Below are positions 42,788 to 54,819 of a DNA stretch of 64,000 bases, piece after piece; the first letter of the stretch is position 1, and every line of letters begins with the position of its first letter. A program made the position numbers and the translations under genes. Origin of the DNA: Phytophthora quininea (lineage: Eukaryota > Oomycota > Peronosporomycetes > Peronosporales > Peronosporaceae); contig JAAVTG010000043.1 in NCBI GenBank assembly GCA_011947345.1, positions 806,001-870,000 on the forward strand, given 5' to 3'. The notes under the pieces were generated by a model, which was not told the DNA's origin, made no database searches, and saw only the letters and a list, made by a program, of their open reading frames with translations.

Positions 42788-43783
42788 ATGAAGTTCCCGG
42801 TCTTCGCCCTCACAGTTCTCGGCATCTTTGCTTCTGCATCGGTGGAGGCTCATTCGTGGTTAGTGAAGCCCGTATCTCGTGAGACTGGTCCAGTCACGAC
42901 AGACGGCACGATCGGGTGCCCGAACACTACGCCCCGCACTGCGACGTCGTTCTCCCCGGAGAGACTATCGACGTTCGCTACTGGAGAAACAACCACCTGG
43001 GCGGATTCATCCGCTGGGCCATCTCGCCGGTCGGCAGTGAGACCGCCGTGGATTTCGACAACAACGTCTTCTTCTACACCTGCCGGGAATCCGGACCTGA
43101 CTGCGTCCCTGCTGATGGATCAACGAACCGCTACGCCGGAGACAGTAGTGGCGCCAACACCATCTCGTGTGGCGATACGATCACTCTGCCGGACTGGCTG
43201 GGCGAAGGCGACTACGTGTTACAATGGGTCTGGTTTGGCGTGGGCTCGAGCAACGGCAACATTGGTTGGTCGGAGCCTCAGTTTGTGTCGTGTGCCGACA
43301 TCTCACTGACAGCTGCAGGCACCGGCAGCGAACCTTCATGCCTCACCTTCGTTGGCGGGGATCGCGTGACCAAGAAAAGACCAATGTTTCTACTACTACA
43401 CCAACTCGATCGTTCCGACATTGTACAAGGGAAGCAACAACGACTACGAGCAGTACTACGTGTTTGGGAAGCTGTCGTACGTAGACAAGTGCAGTGGAAG
43501 TTCGGGAAACTCAGCAGCGACATGGTCAACGCAGAGCCCCGCCTCAAACCGAAAGACGCCCACCCCAACGGCTACCCCGGAACCAGTAGGAAGTAGTGTG
43601 GCTGGAGACGATAGCGACCTTGCTGGTGACAGCGCCAGTGATGAAGATCCGGACACTGCGTCGCCCGGGGCTGCAAGGCGAAGAAACGCCATCTCAAACA
43701 AGGCTAATGTCCTAGACCTTCGGTGTTGCTGGTCAGTCTACAGCTCAACTTGCCTTCGTTTTAACAGTCCAGTAGCTTCGTGA
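42788..43783 (+). CDS. Secreted lytic polysaccharide monooxygenase, AA17-like
   Basis: A 21-residue signal peptide ends in SVEA, so the mature protein begins with His22 (HSWLVKPVSRE). An N-terminal His is the copper-brace ligand of lytic polysaccharide monooxygenases. The body has several Cys and aromatic motifs (RYWRNNHLGGFIRW, GDYVLQWVWFG, YYVFGKLSYVDKC) and an Asp/Ser-rich tail. Family AA17, the oomycete LPMOs that oxidise pectic homogalacturonan, is the best fit given the lineage and neighbours, but this is inference. Two one-base indels break the frame: near 42905 (a loss) and near 43375 (a gain in an A run). They cancel in length (332 codons). It lies head-to-tail before four pectate lyase genes. 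Confidence 0.75.
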
Positions 43784-43894
43784 ATCTCGTTTAAATGTCA
43801 AAACAACACATCTATTTGGTACGTCTGCGCTACATGGCTCAAGGAAGGACTCTACTTCACGCCACTTCCAGGGCCCCTCACACTCACTAGAAAC

Positions 43895-46675
43895 TTATTT
43901 GCTAATGTGCACATCGCTCTCCGAGTATTGACAAAGCTTCCCCAATGGTCCGTTGCCGATGATGGTGGGCTCGCCGTTGGCATTACCCTGTGACCACTGG
44001 CAGATCTTGATTGTCTTCTTGCCGTTTGACTTGACCCAGATGTTGCTCAGCATGGCCTCGTCGTTGTAGTTCTTGTTGACCGTCACAATGGCGTTGGTCG
44101 GGTTCACCACGTACACGTTCGACACGTTCACCTTGCGCTGCTTGTCGCCGCACGTGCCGCACGAGCGGTAGAGCTTGCTCACGTCTTCGCCATAGAAGCC
44201 GTCGATCGAGACCGTGCCGAAGCCGTTGTGCTGGATGACCTTGTCGTCGGCGTTGCGAGCACCGCCGCCGATGACCTTGGTCACACTCGAGGCCGAGCCG
44301 CCCTTGACACTCAGGGCGTCTTCACACACATCGTCCCACCAAACGTTCTCGATGATGCAGTCGTGCTTATCGCAGTGGACGCCCTCCATTTGGTTCTTGC
44401 CGATGATGACGTTCTTGAGGTGGCCGCCGGCCTCGACCAGGAAGACAGCGGTGCCCTTGCCGCTCTCGGTCTGTCCCTCGCAGGTAACGTCGGAGCGCTC
44501 GAAAGTCTGCATCTTGCCGTCGAAGACCTCTCCGGCCTTCACAGTGTAGGGCGCGGAGTAGCGGACGGTACCGGTGCTCGTGGGCCACGTGCCGTCGGGG
44601 ACTGATCCAGTTGAATTGGTTAGGGCTGTCTGGGCCGAGCTGCTTCCGTCGGAAGAGCTCTGGATAGTGTTGCTGCTCGAACTGGTGCTGTTGTCAGGCT
44701 GGCCCTGGTTCTGAGCCTCGATGTCGCTACCTGTGGCGACTGAGGAAGAAGTGCTGGAAGTCGACTGCTGGATGGCAGTCTGAGAGACATCAGATCCTGC
44801 GGAAGCACTTGAGCTCGAGGCGGAAGGAGCATTCGTGGGCACTTCAGTCGAGTTCTGCTCGGCGCTCTGGCTTGACGCAATGCTGGCGACCGCGTCCTCG
44901 AAAGCGGCATCTCCGCCGGCCGGAGCTACAGTGCCTGCAGCGGAGCCATCCGCAGACGATGTCGAGGCGGACGATGTAGTTTGTGTCTGTATCTGATTGT
45001 TCGAGGTGGGGAGCTCCACGTTGATGTGGACGTCGCTGTCCGAGTAGTTGCAGAGTGACCCGGACGAACCGTCGCCCAGGTTCTTCGGCGTCTTGCTGCC
45101 TTGAGACCACTGGCACACCTTGACGTCGCTGCTGCCGTCCGACGTCTTCACGTGGATGTTACGCAGCGTGGCCTTGTCGTTGTAGTTCTTGTTCACCGTG
45201 ACGACACTCACCAGAGGGTCCACCGCGTACACGTTCTCGACCGTCACGACGCGGGGGATGTTACCGCACGTGCCGCACGAGCGGTAGAGCTTGCCGAACT
45301 CCTGCGCGTAGAAGCCGTTGATCTTGACGGTGCCGTAGCCGTTGTGCTGCACCACCTTGTCGGAGGCGTAGCGTGCGCCGCAGTTCGTCACGGTGGTGAC
45401 GCTGGAGGCCGATCCGCCCTTGATACTCAGAGCGTCTTCGCACACGTCATCCCACCAGACGTTCTCGATGGTGCAGTCGTGGTCGTCGCAGTGGACGCCT
45501 TCCTTCTGGTTCTTGCCGATGATGGCGTTCTTGAGAGTGCCGCCGGCCTCAACAAGGAACACGGCCGTGTCCTTCTGGCCTTCGCCTTCAGTGCAAGTAA
45601 TGTCGGAGCGGTCAAGGTTTGCATTTTACCGTCGAAGACCTCGCCGGCCTTAATGATGTACGGCTCAGTGAATTGGACAGATCCGGTGCTGGTGGGCCAC
45701 GTGCCGTCCGGGATACCCGTCGTTTCTTTTGAACGGTACTGGTGCCGTCGTTAGTACTGGCATCCGTGCTTGCTGCGACGGTCTGGACTTCATTCTTGCC
45801 ATCATCCTGGCTGCTTATGGAAGGAGAGGACTGCGACGATGACGAAGTTTGCTCCGTGGAGGTCGAGGAGGCCGAAGTTTGAGACGTCGCCTGGGAAATG
45901 TCCTCGTCAATGTGTACATTGCTCTCCGAGTATTGACAAAGCTTCCCCAATGGTCCGTTGCCGATGATGGTGGGCTCGCCGTTGGCATTACCCTGTGACC
46001 ACTGGCAGATCTTGATTGTCTTCTTGCCGTTTGACTTGACCCAGATGTTGCTCAGTGTGGCCTCGTCGTTGTAGTTCTTGTTGACCGTCACAATGGCGTT
46101 GGTCGGTTCACAACGTACACGTTCGACACGTTCACCTTGCGCTGCTTGTCGCCGCACGTGCCGCACGAGCGGTAGAGCTTGCTCACGTCTTCGCCATAGA
46201 AGCCGTCGATCGAGACCGTGCCGAAGCCGTTGTGCTGGATGACCTTGTCGTCGGCGTTGCGAGCACCGCCGCCAATGACCTTGGTCACACTCGAGGCCGA
46301 GCCGCCCTTGACACTCAGGGCGTCTTCACACACATCGTCCCACCAAACGTTCTCGATGATGCAGTCGTGCTTATCGCAGTGGACGCCCTCCATTTGGTTC
46401 TTGCCGATGATGACGTTCTTGAGGTGGCCGCCGGCCTCGACCAGGAAGACAGCGGTGCCCTTGCCGCTCTCGGTCTGTCCCTCGCAGGTAATGTCGGAGC
46501 GCTCGAAAGTCTGCATCTTGCCGTCGAAGACCTCTCCGGCCTTCACAGTGTAGGGCGCGGAGTAGCGGACGGTACCGGTGCTCGTGGGCCACGTGCCGTC
46601 TGGCACGGACGCTGCCGATGTCACTGCAAACAGCAGCGCAGCGGAGGCAGCAAGGGAAGCGAAGGACTTGACCAT
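43895..46675 (-). CDS. Three-domain PL3 pectate lyase (PL-1, domains A-B-A)
   Basis: A signal peptide (MVKSFASLAASAALLFAVTSA) leads into three PL3 pectate lyase domains: A at about 46606-45905, B at 45717-45010 and A again at 44606-43898, joined by Ser/Thr-rich linkers. Each domain has the acidic, Cys-containing core HC-[KD]-HDC and [11 protein letters not shown], then QHNG and RSCGTCG, which supply calcium-binding acids and disulfides. Pectate lyases cut polygalacturonate by beta-elimination outside the cell. The frame breaks near 46107 (one G lost), near 45735 and near 45617 (one G lost); restoring three bases gives 928 codons. The two A domains are nearly identical, showing recent domain duplication or conversion. 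Confidence 0.85.
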
Positions 46676-46742
46676 CGTGGGGATCAGCAGTACGTGGATT
46701 CGAAGGGGTTCGTTGTAGTTGCTGTGCCACTTGCTGGGCCGG

Positions 46743-46762
46743 AGGTGAATTGATGAATGAGC
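46743..46762 (-). promoter_or_regulatory. Inr+FPR-like core promoter of PL-1
   Basis: Read on the minus strand, GCTCATTC then CAATTC matches the oomycete Inr+FPR core with one extra spacer base, about 70 bp before ATG 46675. Confidence 0.55.
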
Positions 46763-47559
46763 AATCGGACAAACTACTCGGTGTTCGAATGATTAACGTT
46801 AATCGACAGAACGACCATCGAGGCGCGGTCACTCGTCGAGGTGGGTCGTTGAGGCTCTTCGTCAGGGCCAGCGAGGCCAGTTGGTTTCCTGCAGTGTTGC
46901 TGCTGGATGAGTTTGCGGACGAGGGCGTTCGTTGGTGTTTTTGTTCGTCATGACCTTGACATGTTTGACAAATTGACAGGCTTGACGCGAATCCTTTCAC
47001 CAGCTGCGAGATTGGCAAGTAACACGGAACGTGAAGTGTGTCCGTAAGCATGAAAATCTTTGCCAAATGCGCACGGGGTCTCTCTGCAACACCTGAGGCC
47101 AAGTAAGTAAAACGATGGCCAGAAGACGCCCGAGATCGGTGAACTAAGTCCACAAAAGGGGTCGATCGCCCCCGAGACGACGAGGATAGCAAGTCACATT
47201 TCTGAGCGCCACGCACGCGCAGGTGGCTTTCACGAACTACGATGCCAACGACTAAAACGCGACTACCGGGACAGATGCTGCACAGCTTCAAGGAAATTAA
47301 TTGCATCGATTGTCAGCATGTTCAGGAACTGCGTCGATTCCACCAGACAAACAAAAGCAGGTCGCAAGCAATTTACACCTGCTCTATTGATCCCCTTGCA
47401 CGTGTTTTGGCAGACAAAGGAACGCGCCAATACGTGTTAATGCTGCTGTGGTCGGTGCCCCCAGCAAGTCGCACGTGCGCTTGCAGGAAACCAACTGGCC
47501 CTGACAAAAACCCATGGGGGCGTCGAAGGATAATCGGCCTCGAGCCGGTGGCGATCGCA
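46763..47559. other. Intergenic region, no gene recognised
   Basis: This is the upstream flank of PL-1. Only short open frames occur. Confidence 0.4.
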
Positions 47560-47745
47560 ACATCGATAGCATGGTCGTCCATCGCAACGGCTATGATCGA
47601 CAGTTTGAGGACGTGAGCAAGATCTACCCATCATTCAGTCCGTGTGGTGACACGCAGAACGTGTTGAACGTGCACGCTGCGAACCCGACGCAACTGCAAT
47701 CGGGGTTTCCGGTCACAAACAAGATCTGGGACGTTAGTCGAGCCA
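47560..47745 (+). pseudogene. PL3 pectate lyase relic
   Basis: One frame reads VVHRNGYDRQFEDVSKIYPS then CGDTQNVLNVHAANPTQ. Position by position this follows the QHNG...[17 protein letters not shown]...NVYVVNPTN part of PL3 domain A. It is in plus orientation between two minus-strand lyase genes, many residues are changed (RSCGTC is lost), and no flanking lyase domain remains. It is a decayed fragment of an older lyase copy. Confidence 0.65.
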
Positions 47746-48016
47746 ATTGGTGTTTCTTCGACTTGCAGCCTTCCGGCGACGCACTGCCCGGATACTCGTA
47801 ATTTCCGCACGATCAACATCAGCACCCCTCTACTCTACACGAAACATCGGGCTGAGAAAGCTTCGACTCGCAGCAATTACATCAATTTCGTTGACTCATT
47901 CGCTTCATACACTACAACACCTGCATCGTCGAAAAGCCTGCTAACTTACTACGACTTGATCCACTACCGCCTGGAAATACTTCCACATATATACATATCT
48001 TCTAGTTGTTTCGCAC

Positions 48017-49979
48017 TCACTGGTTAATGAACACGTCGCTGTCCGAGTAATCGCAGAGTGACCCGGACGGACCGTCGCCCAGGTTCTTCGGCGTCTTGCT
48101 GCCTTGAGACCACTGGCACACCTTGACGTCGCTGCCGTCCGACGTCTTCACGTGGATGTTGCGAAGCGTGGCCTTGTCGTTGTAGTTCTTGTTCACCGTG
48201 ACGACACTCACCAGAGGGTCCACCGCGTACACGTTCTCGACCGTCACGACGCGGGGATGTTACCGCACGTGCCGCACGAGCGGTAGAGCTTGCCGAACTC
48301 CTGCGCGTAGAAGCCGTTGATCTTGACGGTGCCGTAGCCGTTGTGCTGCACCACCTTGTCGGAGGCGTAGCGTGCGCCGCAGTTCGTCACGGTGGTGACG
48401 CTGGAGGCCGATCCGCCCTTGATACTCAGAGCGTCTTCGCACACGTCATCCCACCAGACGTTCTCGATGGTGCAGTCGTGGTCGTCGCAGTGGACGCCTT
48501 CCTTCTGGTTCTTGCCGATGATGGCGTTCTTGAGAGTGCCGCCGGCCTCAACAAGGAACACGGCCGTGTCCTTCTGGCCTTCGCCTTCAGTGCAAGTAAT
48601 GTCGGAGCGGTCGAAGGTTTGCATTTTACCGTCGAAGACCTCGCCGGCCTTAATGATGTACGGCTCAGTGAATTGGACAGATCCGGTGCTGGTGGGCCAC
48701 GTGCCGTCCGGGAGCGACCCTGTCGAGTTGGTGCCAGTTGTCTGGGCTGTGTCGCTACTGCTGGCGGTGTTGCCACTGGAAGCGGTGCTCTGTGCAGTGC
48801 TTTGGGTCGTGTTGCCGCTAGAAGTATCGCTGGGCTCAGTACTTCCGGCATCAGCACGACTGCCCTCGACAGATGCATCCTCGTTCTGGCCTTCGTTGTC
48901 ATGGCCCGAGGTAGTCGAGGCGGACGTGCTCGATGCCACGCTCGACTGCTGCACGGCGGTCTGAGAGACGTCCGTCGACTCACTGGAACTGAAGGTGACG
49001 ACGGACTGCTCGAGGCTGCCGCTGCCGGCGGGGGCGACCGTACCGGCGGCTGACTCGTCCGGCGACGCGTCCGTGTGGGACTGCGACGATGAAGGCGTCT
49101 CCGACGATGTAGATGCCGACGATGTCTGATCCGAGGTCGACGCGGACGATGCTGTCTCCGTCGAGTTCAAATTGGAGGAGCCCGAGGTCGAGACCGATGT
49201 TGCCTGGGACACCTCGCCGTTGATGTGCACGTCACTCTCCGAGTACTGGCAGAGCGTGCCGGACGGTCCGTTGCCCAGAATGGAGGGCTCGCCGTCGGCG
49301 TTGCCCTGCGACCACTGGCAGATCTTCACGTCGTTGTCGCTCGACTTGACCCAGATGTTGCTCAGCGTGGCCTGGTCGTTGTAGTTCTTGTTGACCGTCA
49401 CGATGGCGTTGGTCGGGTTCACCACGTACACGTTCGAGACCGACACCTTGCGCTGCTTGTCACCGCACGTGCCGCAGGAACGGTAAAGCTTGCTCACATC
49501 TTCACCATAGAAGCCGTCAATCTTGACGGTGCCGAGACCGTTGTGCTGGATGACCTTGTCGTCTGCGAACGAGCGCCACCACCGGTGACCGTCGACACGC
49601 TGGAGGCCGACCCGCCCTTGATGCTGAGAGCGTCTTCGCACACGTCATCCCACCAGACATTGTCAATGGTGCAGTCGTGGTCGTCGCAGTGGACGCCTTC
49701 CATTTGGTTCTTGCCGATGATGGCGTTTTTGAGGGTACCGCCGGCCTCGACGAGGAACACGGCCGTGTCCTTGCCGCTCTCGGTCTGGCCCTCGCACGTG
49801 ATATCGGAGCGCTCGAAGGTCTGTAGCTTGCCGTCGAAGACCTCTCCGGCCTTGACGGTGTACGGCTCGGTATACTGGACCGTGCCGGTGCTCGTAGGCC
49901 ATGTGCCGTCGGGCACAGAGGCTGCTGAGGCCGCAGCGATAAGCAGCGAAGCTGCAAGCGGTGCGGAAGACTTGACCAT
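48017..49979 (-). CDS. Two-domain PL3 pectate lyase (PL-2, domains A-B)
   Basis: This is a secreted pectate lyase of about 654 aa from ATG 49979. A signal peptide ([19 protein letters not shown]) is followed by PL3 domain A (about 49915-49215), a linker of roughly 170 residues rich in Ser, Thr, Gln and Asp, and PL3 domain B (about 48711-48020). Domain B differs by an EGEGQKD insertion near its start and by [18 protein letters not shown]. The frame breaks near 49568 (one C lost) and near 48253 (one G lost); both are intact in the mirror copy PL-3. Restored, the gene has 655 codons. It should cleave pectate in plant walls; the glycosylatable linker may separate the two catalytic heads. Confidence 0.87.
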
Positions 49980-50029
49980 CGTGTGGGGCAGTCAGCAGAG
50001 GCGTAGATATGGAGGGTGCTATGCCTCGA

Positions 50030-50047
50030 GGCGAATTGATTAATGAG
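50030..50047 (-). promoter_or_regulatory. Inr+FPR-like core promoter of PL-2
   Basis: On the minus strand, CTCATTAAT then CAATTCGCC resembles the oomycete core promoter, about 55 bp before ATG 49979. Its mirror copy serves PL-3. Confidence 0.5.
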
Positions 50048-50768
50048 GAGTTGCTGTTCGTATCGACTAAATGAGATCCCTTTGGAATGAAGAGGAGCAA
50101 CCATCAAGGCGTAGCGCAGCTGGCTGGCGGTCGATAGGTGTCTGCGCCGTGGTGGACGGAGTGCTGATGGCCTCGCCTCTCGGTGGTTGCATGAGCTCAT
50201 CACGAGTCTCGGAGATCGAGGTGGGCCAGTTGTTTTCTCGCAGTCTTGCTGCCGGATGCGTTTGCGGCCGAGCGTACGGGTCGCATCTGTTTGCCCTGGT
50301 TTTCAACGCGCTTTCAAATCTGTAACGAGCGATCGTGCCTGTGAAGTAGAGTGGCTGGAGCACGTCGGAGTTGACAAGTTGACGCTTGTGCCGGTCGCCA
50401 CGGGCGCCCTGGGACCAGATGCGACTATTTCAAGGAAAGGCAGGGATCGTGCGACTCCCGGATAGCGTCGCGTGGCGGCGCGCTTTGGATCCGTCCTAGC
50501 GAGCGACGATCCATTCTGAGGGCCTCGTGGTTGTGTCGGATGCGCTCAGGTTGGAATTGGTACCAGCTGGGTTTGCGGTCCTCGCGCCGCGTGGCTTGCG
50601 AGCTCCTGGATCTTCAAACTTTCGCTTTGGCAAGCTGGTCGTTTGTTGCGCGCGTGCTGTTCACTGCTGCTGTCGAGGTCATCGCTCCGGATTCCGCGAT
50701 TGCGAACGATGTGCTACCGGATGGACCAAGGTCGTACAGCGAACAGCGGGCCATCTAGCGAGCTTAGA

Positions 50769-51005
50769 CTTTGCAAAGTGCTTTATCTTGATCAACAGTT
50801 TGGATTCGCAACCCGTAATGCTCCAACCGCTGGTAGTCCATTTTGACACCGAGAACTTCGTAGCACGCAGATCAGGGAAGTCTGACTTGTCCTTGATCAC
50901 GTACGACTACCAAAACATGTGCTTCAAAGCTTCAAGGAAACAGTTCGGTCATGTAGTATTTTGTGTCACCGCGTTGTAGACGGCATCGGATCAAGCTCCA
51001 GGTTT
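50769..51005. other. Unique spacer at the centre of the palindrome
   Basis: These 237 bp of non-repeated sequence lie between the two arms. No gene or secondary element recognised. The arms meet it at AGCTTAGA / TCTAAGCT. Confidence 0.7.
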
Positions 51006-51725
51006 TCTAAGCTCGCTAGATGGCCCGCTGTTCGCTGTACGACCTTGGTCCATCCGGTAGCACATCGTTCGCAATCGCGGAATCCGGAGCGATGACCTCG
51101 ACAGCAGCAGTGAACAGCACGCGCGCAACAAACGACCAGCTTGCCAAAGCGAAAGTTTGAAGATCCAGGAGCTCGCAAGCCACGCGGCGCGAGGACCGCA
51201 AACCCAGCTGGTACCAATTCCAACCTGAGCGCATCCGACACAACCACGAGGCCCTCAGAATGGATCGTCGCTCGCTAGGACGGATCCAAAGCGCGCCGCC
51301 ACGCGACGCTATCCGGGAGTCGCACGATCCCTGCCTTTCCTTGAAATAGTCGCATCTGGTCCCAGGGCGCCCGTGGCGACCGGCACAAGCGTCAACTTGT
51401 CAACTCCGACGTGCTCCAGCCACTCTACTTCACAGGCACGATCGCTCGTTACAGATTTGAAAGCGCGTTGAAAACCAGGGCAAACAGATGCGACCCGTAC
51501 GCTCGGCCGCAACGCATCCGGCAGCAAGACTGCGAGAAAACAACTGGCCCACCTCGATCTCCGAGACTCGTGATGAGCTCATGCAACCACCGAGAGGCGA
51601 GGCCATCAGCACTCCGTCCACCACGGCGCAGACACCTATCGACCGCCAGCCAGCTGCGCTACGCCTTGATGGTTGCTCCTCTTCATTCCAAAGGGATCTC
51701 ATTTAGTCGATACGAACAGCAACTC

Positions 51726-51743
51726 CTCATTAATCAATTCGCC
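51726..51743 (+). promoter_or_regulatory. Inr+FPR-like core promoter of PL-3
   Basis: CTCATTAAT then CAATTCGCC, 51-68 bp before ATG 51794; identical to the PL-2 copy. Confidence 0.5.
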
Positions 51744-51793
51744 TCGAGGCATAGCACCCTCCATATCTACGCCTCTGCTGACTGCCCCACACG

Positions 51794-53759
51794 ATGGTCA
51801 AGTCTTCCGCACCGCTTGCAGCTTCGCTGCTTATCGCTGCGGCCTCAGCAGCCTCTGTGCCCGACGGCACATGGCCTACGAGCACCGGCACGGTCCAGTA
51901 TACCGAGCCGTACACCGTCAAGGCCGGAGAGGTCTTCGACGGCAAGCTACAGACCTTCGAGCGCTCCGATATCACGTGCGAGGGCCAGACCGAGAGCGGC
52001 AAGGACACGGCCGTGTTCCTCGTCGAGGCCGGCGGTACCCTCAAAAACGCCATCATCGGCAAGAACCAAATGGAAGGCGTCCACTGCGACGACCACGACT
52101 GCACCATTGACAATGTCTGGTGGGATGACGTGTGCGAAGACGCTCTCAGCATCAAGGGCGGGTCGGCCTCCAGCGTGTCGACGGTCACCGGTGGTGGCGC
52201 TCGTTCGGCAGACGACAAGGTCATCCAGCACAACGGTCTCGGCACCGTCAAGATTGACGGCTTCTATGGTGAAGATGTGAGCAAGCTTTACCGTTCCTGC
52301 GGCACGTGCGGTGACAAGCAGCGCAAGGTGTCGGTCTCGAACGTGTACGTGGTGAACCCGACCAACGCCATCGTGACGGTCAACAAGAACTACAACGACC
52401 AGGCCACGCTGAGCAACATCTGGGTCAAGTCGAGCGACAACGACGTGAAGATCTGCCAGTGGTCGCAGGGCAACGCCGACGGCGAGCCCTCCATTCTGGG
52501 CAACGGACCGTCCGGCACGCTCTGCCAGTACTCGGAGAGTGACGTGCACATCAACGGCGAGGTGTCCCAGGCAACATCGGTCTCGACCTCGGGCTCCTCC
52601 AATTTGAACTCGACGGAGACAGCATCGTCCGCGTCGACCTCGGATCAGACATCGTCGGCATCTACATCGTCGGAGACGCCTTCATCGTCGCAGTCCCACA
52701 CGGACGCGTCGCCGGACGAGTCAGCCGCCGGTACGGTCGCCCCCGCCGGCAGCGGCAGCCTCGAGCAGTCCGTCGTCACCTTCAGTTCCAGTGAGTCGAC
52801 GGACGTCTCTCAGACCGCCGTGCAGCAGTCGAGCGTGGCATCGAGCACGTCCGCCTCGACTACCTCGGGCCATGACAACGAAGGCCAGAACGAGGATGCA
52901 TCTGTCGAGGGCAGTCGTGCTGATGCCGGAAGTACTGAGCCCAGCGATACTTCTAGCGGCAACACGACCCAAAGCACTGCACAGAGCACCGCTTCCAGTG
53001 GCAACACCGCCAGCAGTAGCGACACAGCCCAGACAACTGGCACCAACTCGACAGGGTCGCTCCCGGACGGCACGTGGCCTACCAGCACCGGATCTGTCCA
53101 ATTCACTGAGCCGTACATCATTAAGGCCGGCGAGGTCTTCGACGGTAAAATGCAAACCTTCGACCGCTCCGACATTACTTGCACTGAAGGCGAAGGCCAG
53201 AAGGACACGGCCGTGTTCCTTGTTGAGGCCGGCGGCACTCTCAAGAACGCCATCATCGGCAAGAACCAGAAGGAAGGCGTCCACTGCGACGACCACGACT
53301 GCACCATCGAGAACGTCTGGTGGGATGACGTGTGAAGACGCTCTGAGTATCAAGGGCGGATCGGCCTCCAGCGTCACCACCGTGACGAACTGCGGCGCAC
53401 GCTACGCCTCCGACAAGGTGGTGCAGCACAACGGCTACGGCACCGTCAAGATCAACGGCTTCTACGCGCAGGAGTTCGGCAAGCTCTACCGCTCGTGCGG
53501 CACGTGCGGTAACATCCCCCGCGTCGTGACGGTCGAGAACGTGTACGCGGTGGACCCTCTGGTGAGTGTCGTCACGGTGAACAAGAACTACAACGACAAG
53601 GCCACGCTTCGCAACGTCCACGTGAAGACGTCGGACGGCAGCAGCGACGTCAAGGTGTGCCAGTGGTCTCAAGGCAGCAAGACGCCGAAGAACCTGGGCG
53701 ACGGTCCGTCCGGGTCACTCTGCGATTACTCGGACAGCGACGTGTTCATTAACCAGTGA
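51794..53759 (+). CDS. Two-domain PL3 pectate lyase (PL-3, mirror of PL-2)
   Basis: This is the inverted twin of PL-2: signal peptide, PL3 domain A (about 51858-52560), Ser/Thr-rich linker, PL3 domain B (about 53065-53757), stop at 53757-53759. The frame is open through both places where PL-2 is broken. Near 53334 two bases are missing in the codons for VCEDA (GTGTGAAGAC where PL-2 has GTGTGCGAAGAC), which creates a stop. Restored, it has 656 codons, one more than PL-2 because of a Ser in SDGSSDVKV. Each twin being broken where the other is intact argues that the breaks are mostly sequencing error. Same extracellular pectate cleavage as PL-2. Confidence 0.87.
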
Positions 53760-53976
53760 GTGCGAAACAACTAGAAGATATGTATGTATGTGGAAGTATT
53801 TCCAGGCGGTAGTGGATCAAGTCGTAGTAAGTTAGCAGGCTTTTCGACGATGCAGGTGTTGTAGTGTATGAAGCGAATGAGTCAACAAAATTGATGTAAT
53901 TGCTGCGAGTCGAAGCTTTCTCAGCCCGATTGTTTCGTGTAGAGTAGAGGGGTGCTGATGTTGATCGTGCAGAAAT

Positions 53977-54819
53977 GGTTGAAGCAAAGTAAGCTTGCCA
54001 CCGCCCCCGCGCGCTTGCATCGAGCTCTCGACACAGTCATTGCTGGTAGTGGGAGGTGCTGCTGCTTTTTAATCATCAACACCGAAAGGAAAACATTAAT
54101 CTTGTCATACGTGGCATGTTTACCAGTGTGCTCTACGCCTGTCGGCTCTACGAGTACACGAAGCGGGGGAGCGATGTTGTGCGGCGCCTTTCTCATTACA
54201 ACTGATGCAGCATCGTGACCACATCATGCTATCCGCCTTGATCAGTTGCAGACCAATAGACACGGTGCAATGCAGCAGCAGCGACCTTGCTGATGCCATT
54301 GTTGGGCTACGAGTTTGCCTCTATGACTTTTTGGCCAGAATCCCGCCGACGAAGGTCCAACAAGTTGGAGGACCTTCACGCTGTTCGCACGGTAGAAGCG
54401 GGTCGCTCCGATCCTTGAATTCTATCGAGTGAGCACGCCCGAGGCCAGTTTAGTTTAGTCGGAGCGGACAGCGTTGCGAAACGAGACGCGTCTATCCGAT
54501 TTGACCATTCCGTGTCCTCTTTGAGGTGCTCGAGCAAACGAATGCCGAGAACTCTATGTCTCTGCCATCGCAGGAACGCGGAGCAAAAGCAGATGCCTAA
54601 AATTGCTGGACATGCACTGCCAAGTGAGACGCTGGGGCTCAAACAAATCCAGCATGGGCGAGCTATTTTATCACACCACATGGCCCATGGAAGACGCGCG
54701 CGATTCAAACGAGGCTGGGGAGCCATCACAGGAAGCGACGCTGCTCATTAGAAGAAAATCTCGCTCTTCGACACGTGCTTGCTCGTTTGTGAGATAGTGG
54801 AGGTGCCCGAAGAACGAAC
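53977..54819. other. Intergenic region, no gene recognised
   Basis: This flank beyond the right palindrome arm leads to the Thr/Pro-rich gene. Short open frames only. Confidence 0.4.

Larger units (their letters stand above)
47801..50768 (-). repeat. Left arm of large inverted duplication
   Basis: This arm of about 2.97 kb is inverted at 51006-53976. It contains all of PL-2, its promoter and about 700 bp of upstream sequence. The arms differ by a handful of substitutions, one in-frame 3-bp indel and several homopolymer indels. Confidence 0.92.
51006..53976 (+). repeat. Right arm of large inverted duplication
   Basis: This is the mirror of 47801-50768, carrying PL-3. Sequence identity with the left arm stops at about 53976. 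Confidence 0.92.

Noticed and set aside
44214..46753. Plus-strand open frames opposite PL-1 (and the equivalents opposite PL-2, PL-3 and PL-4)
   Set aside because: They are mirror-strand shadows repeated opposite every PL3 domain and have no independent features.
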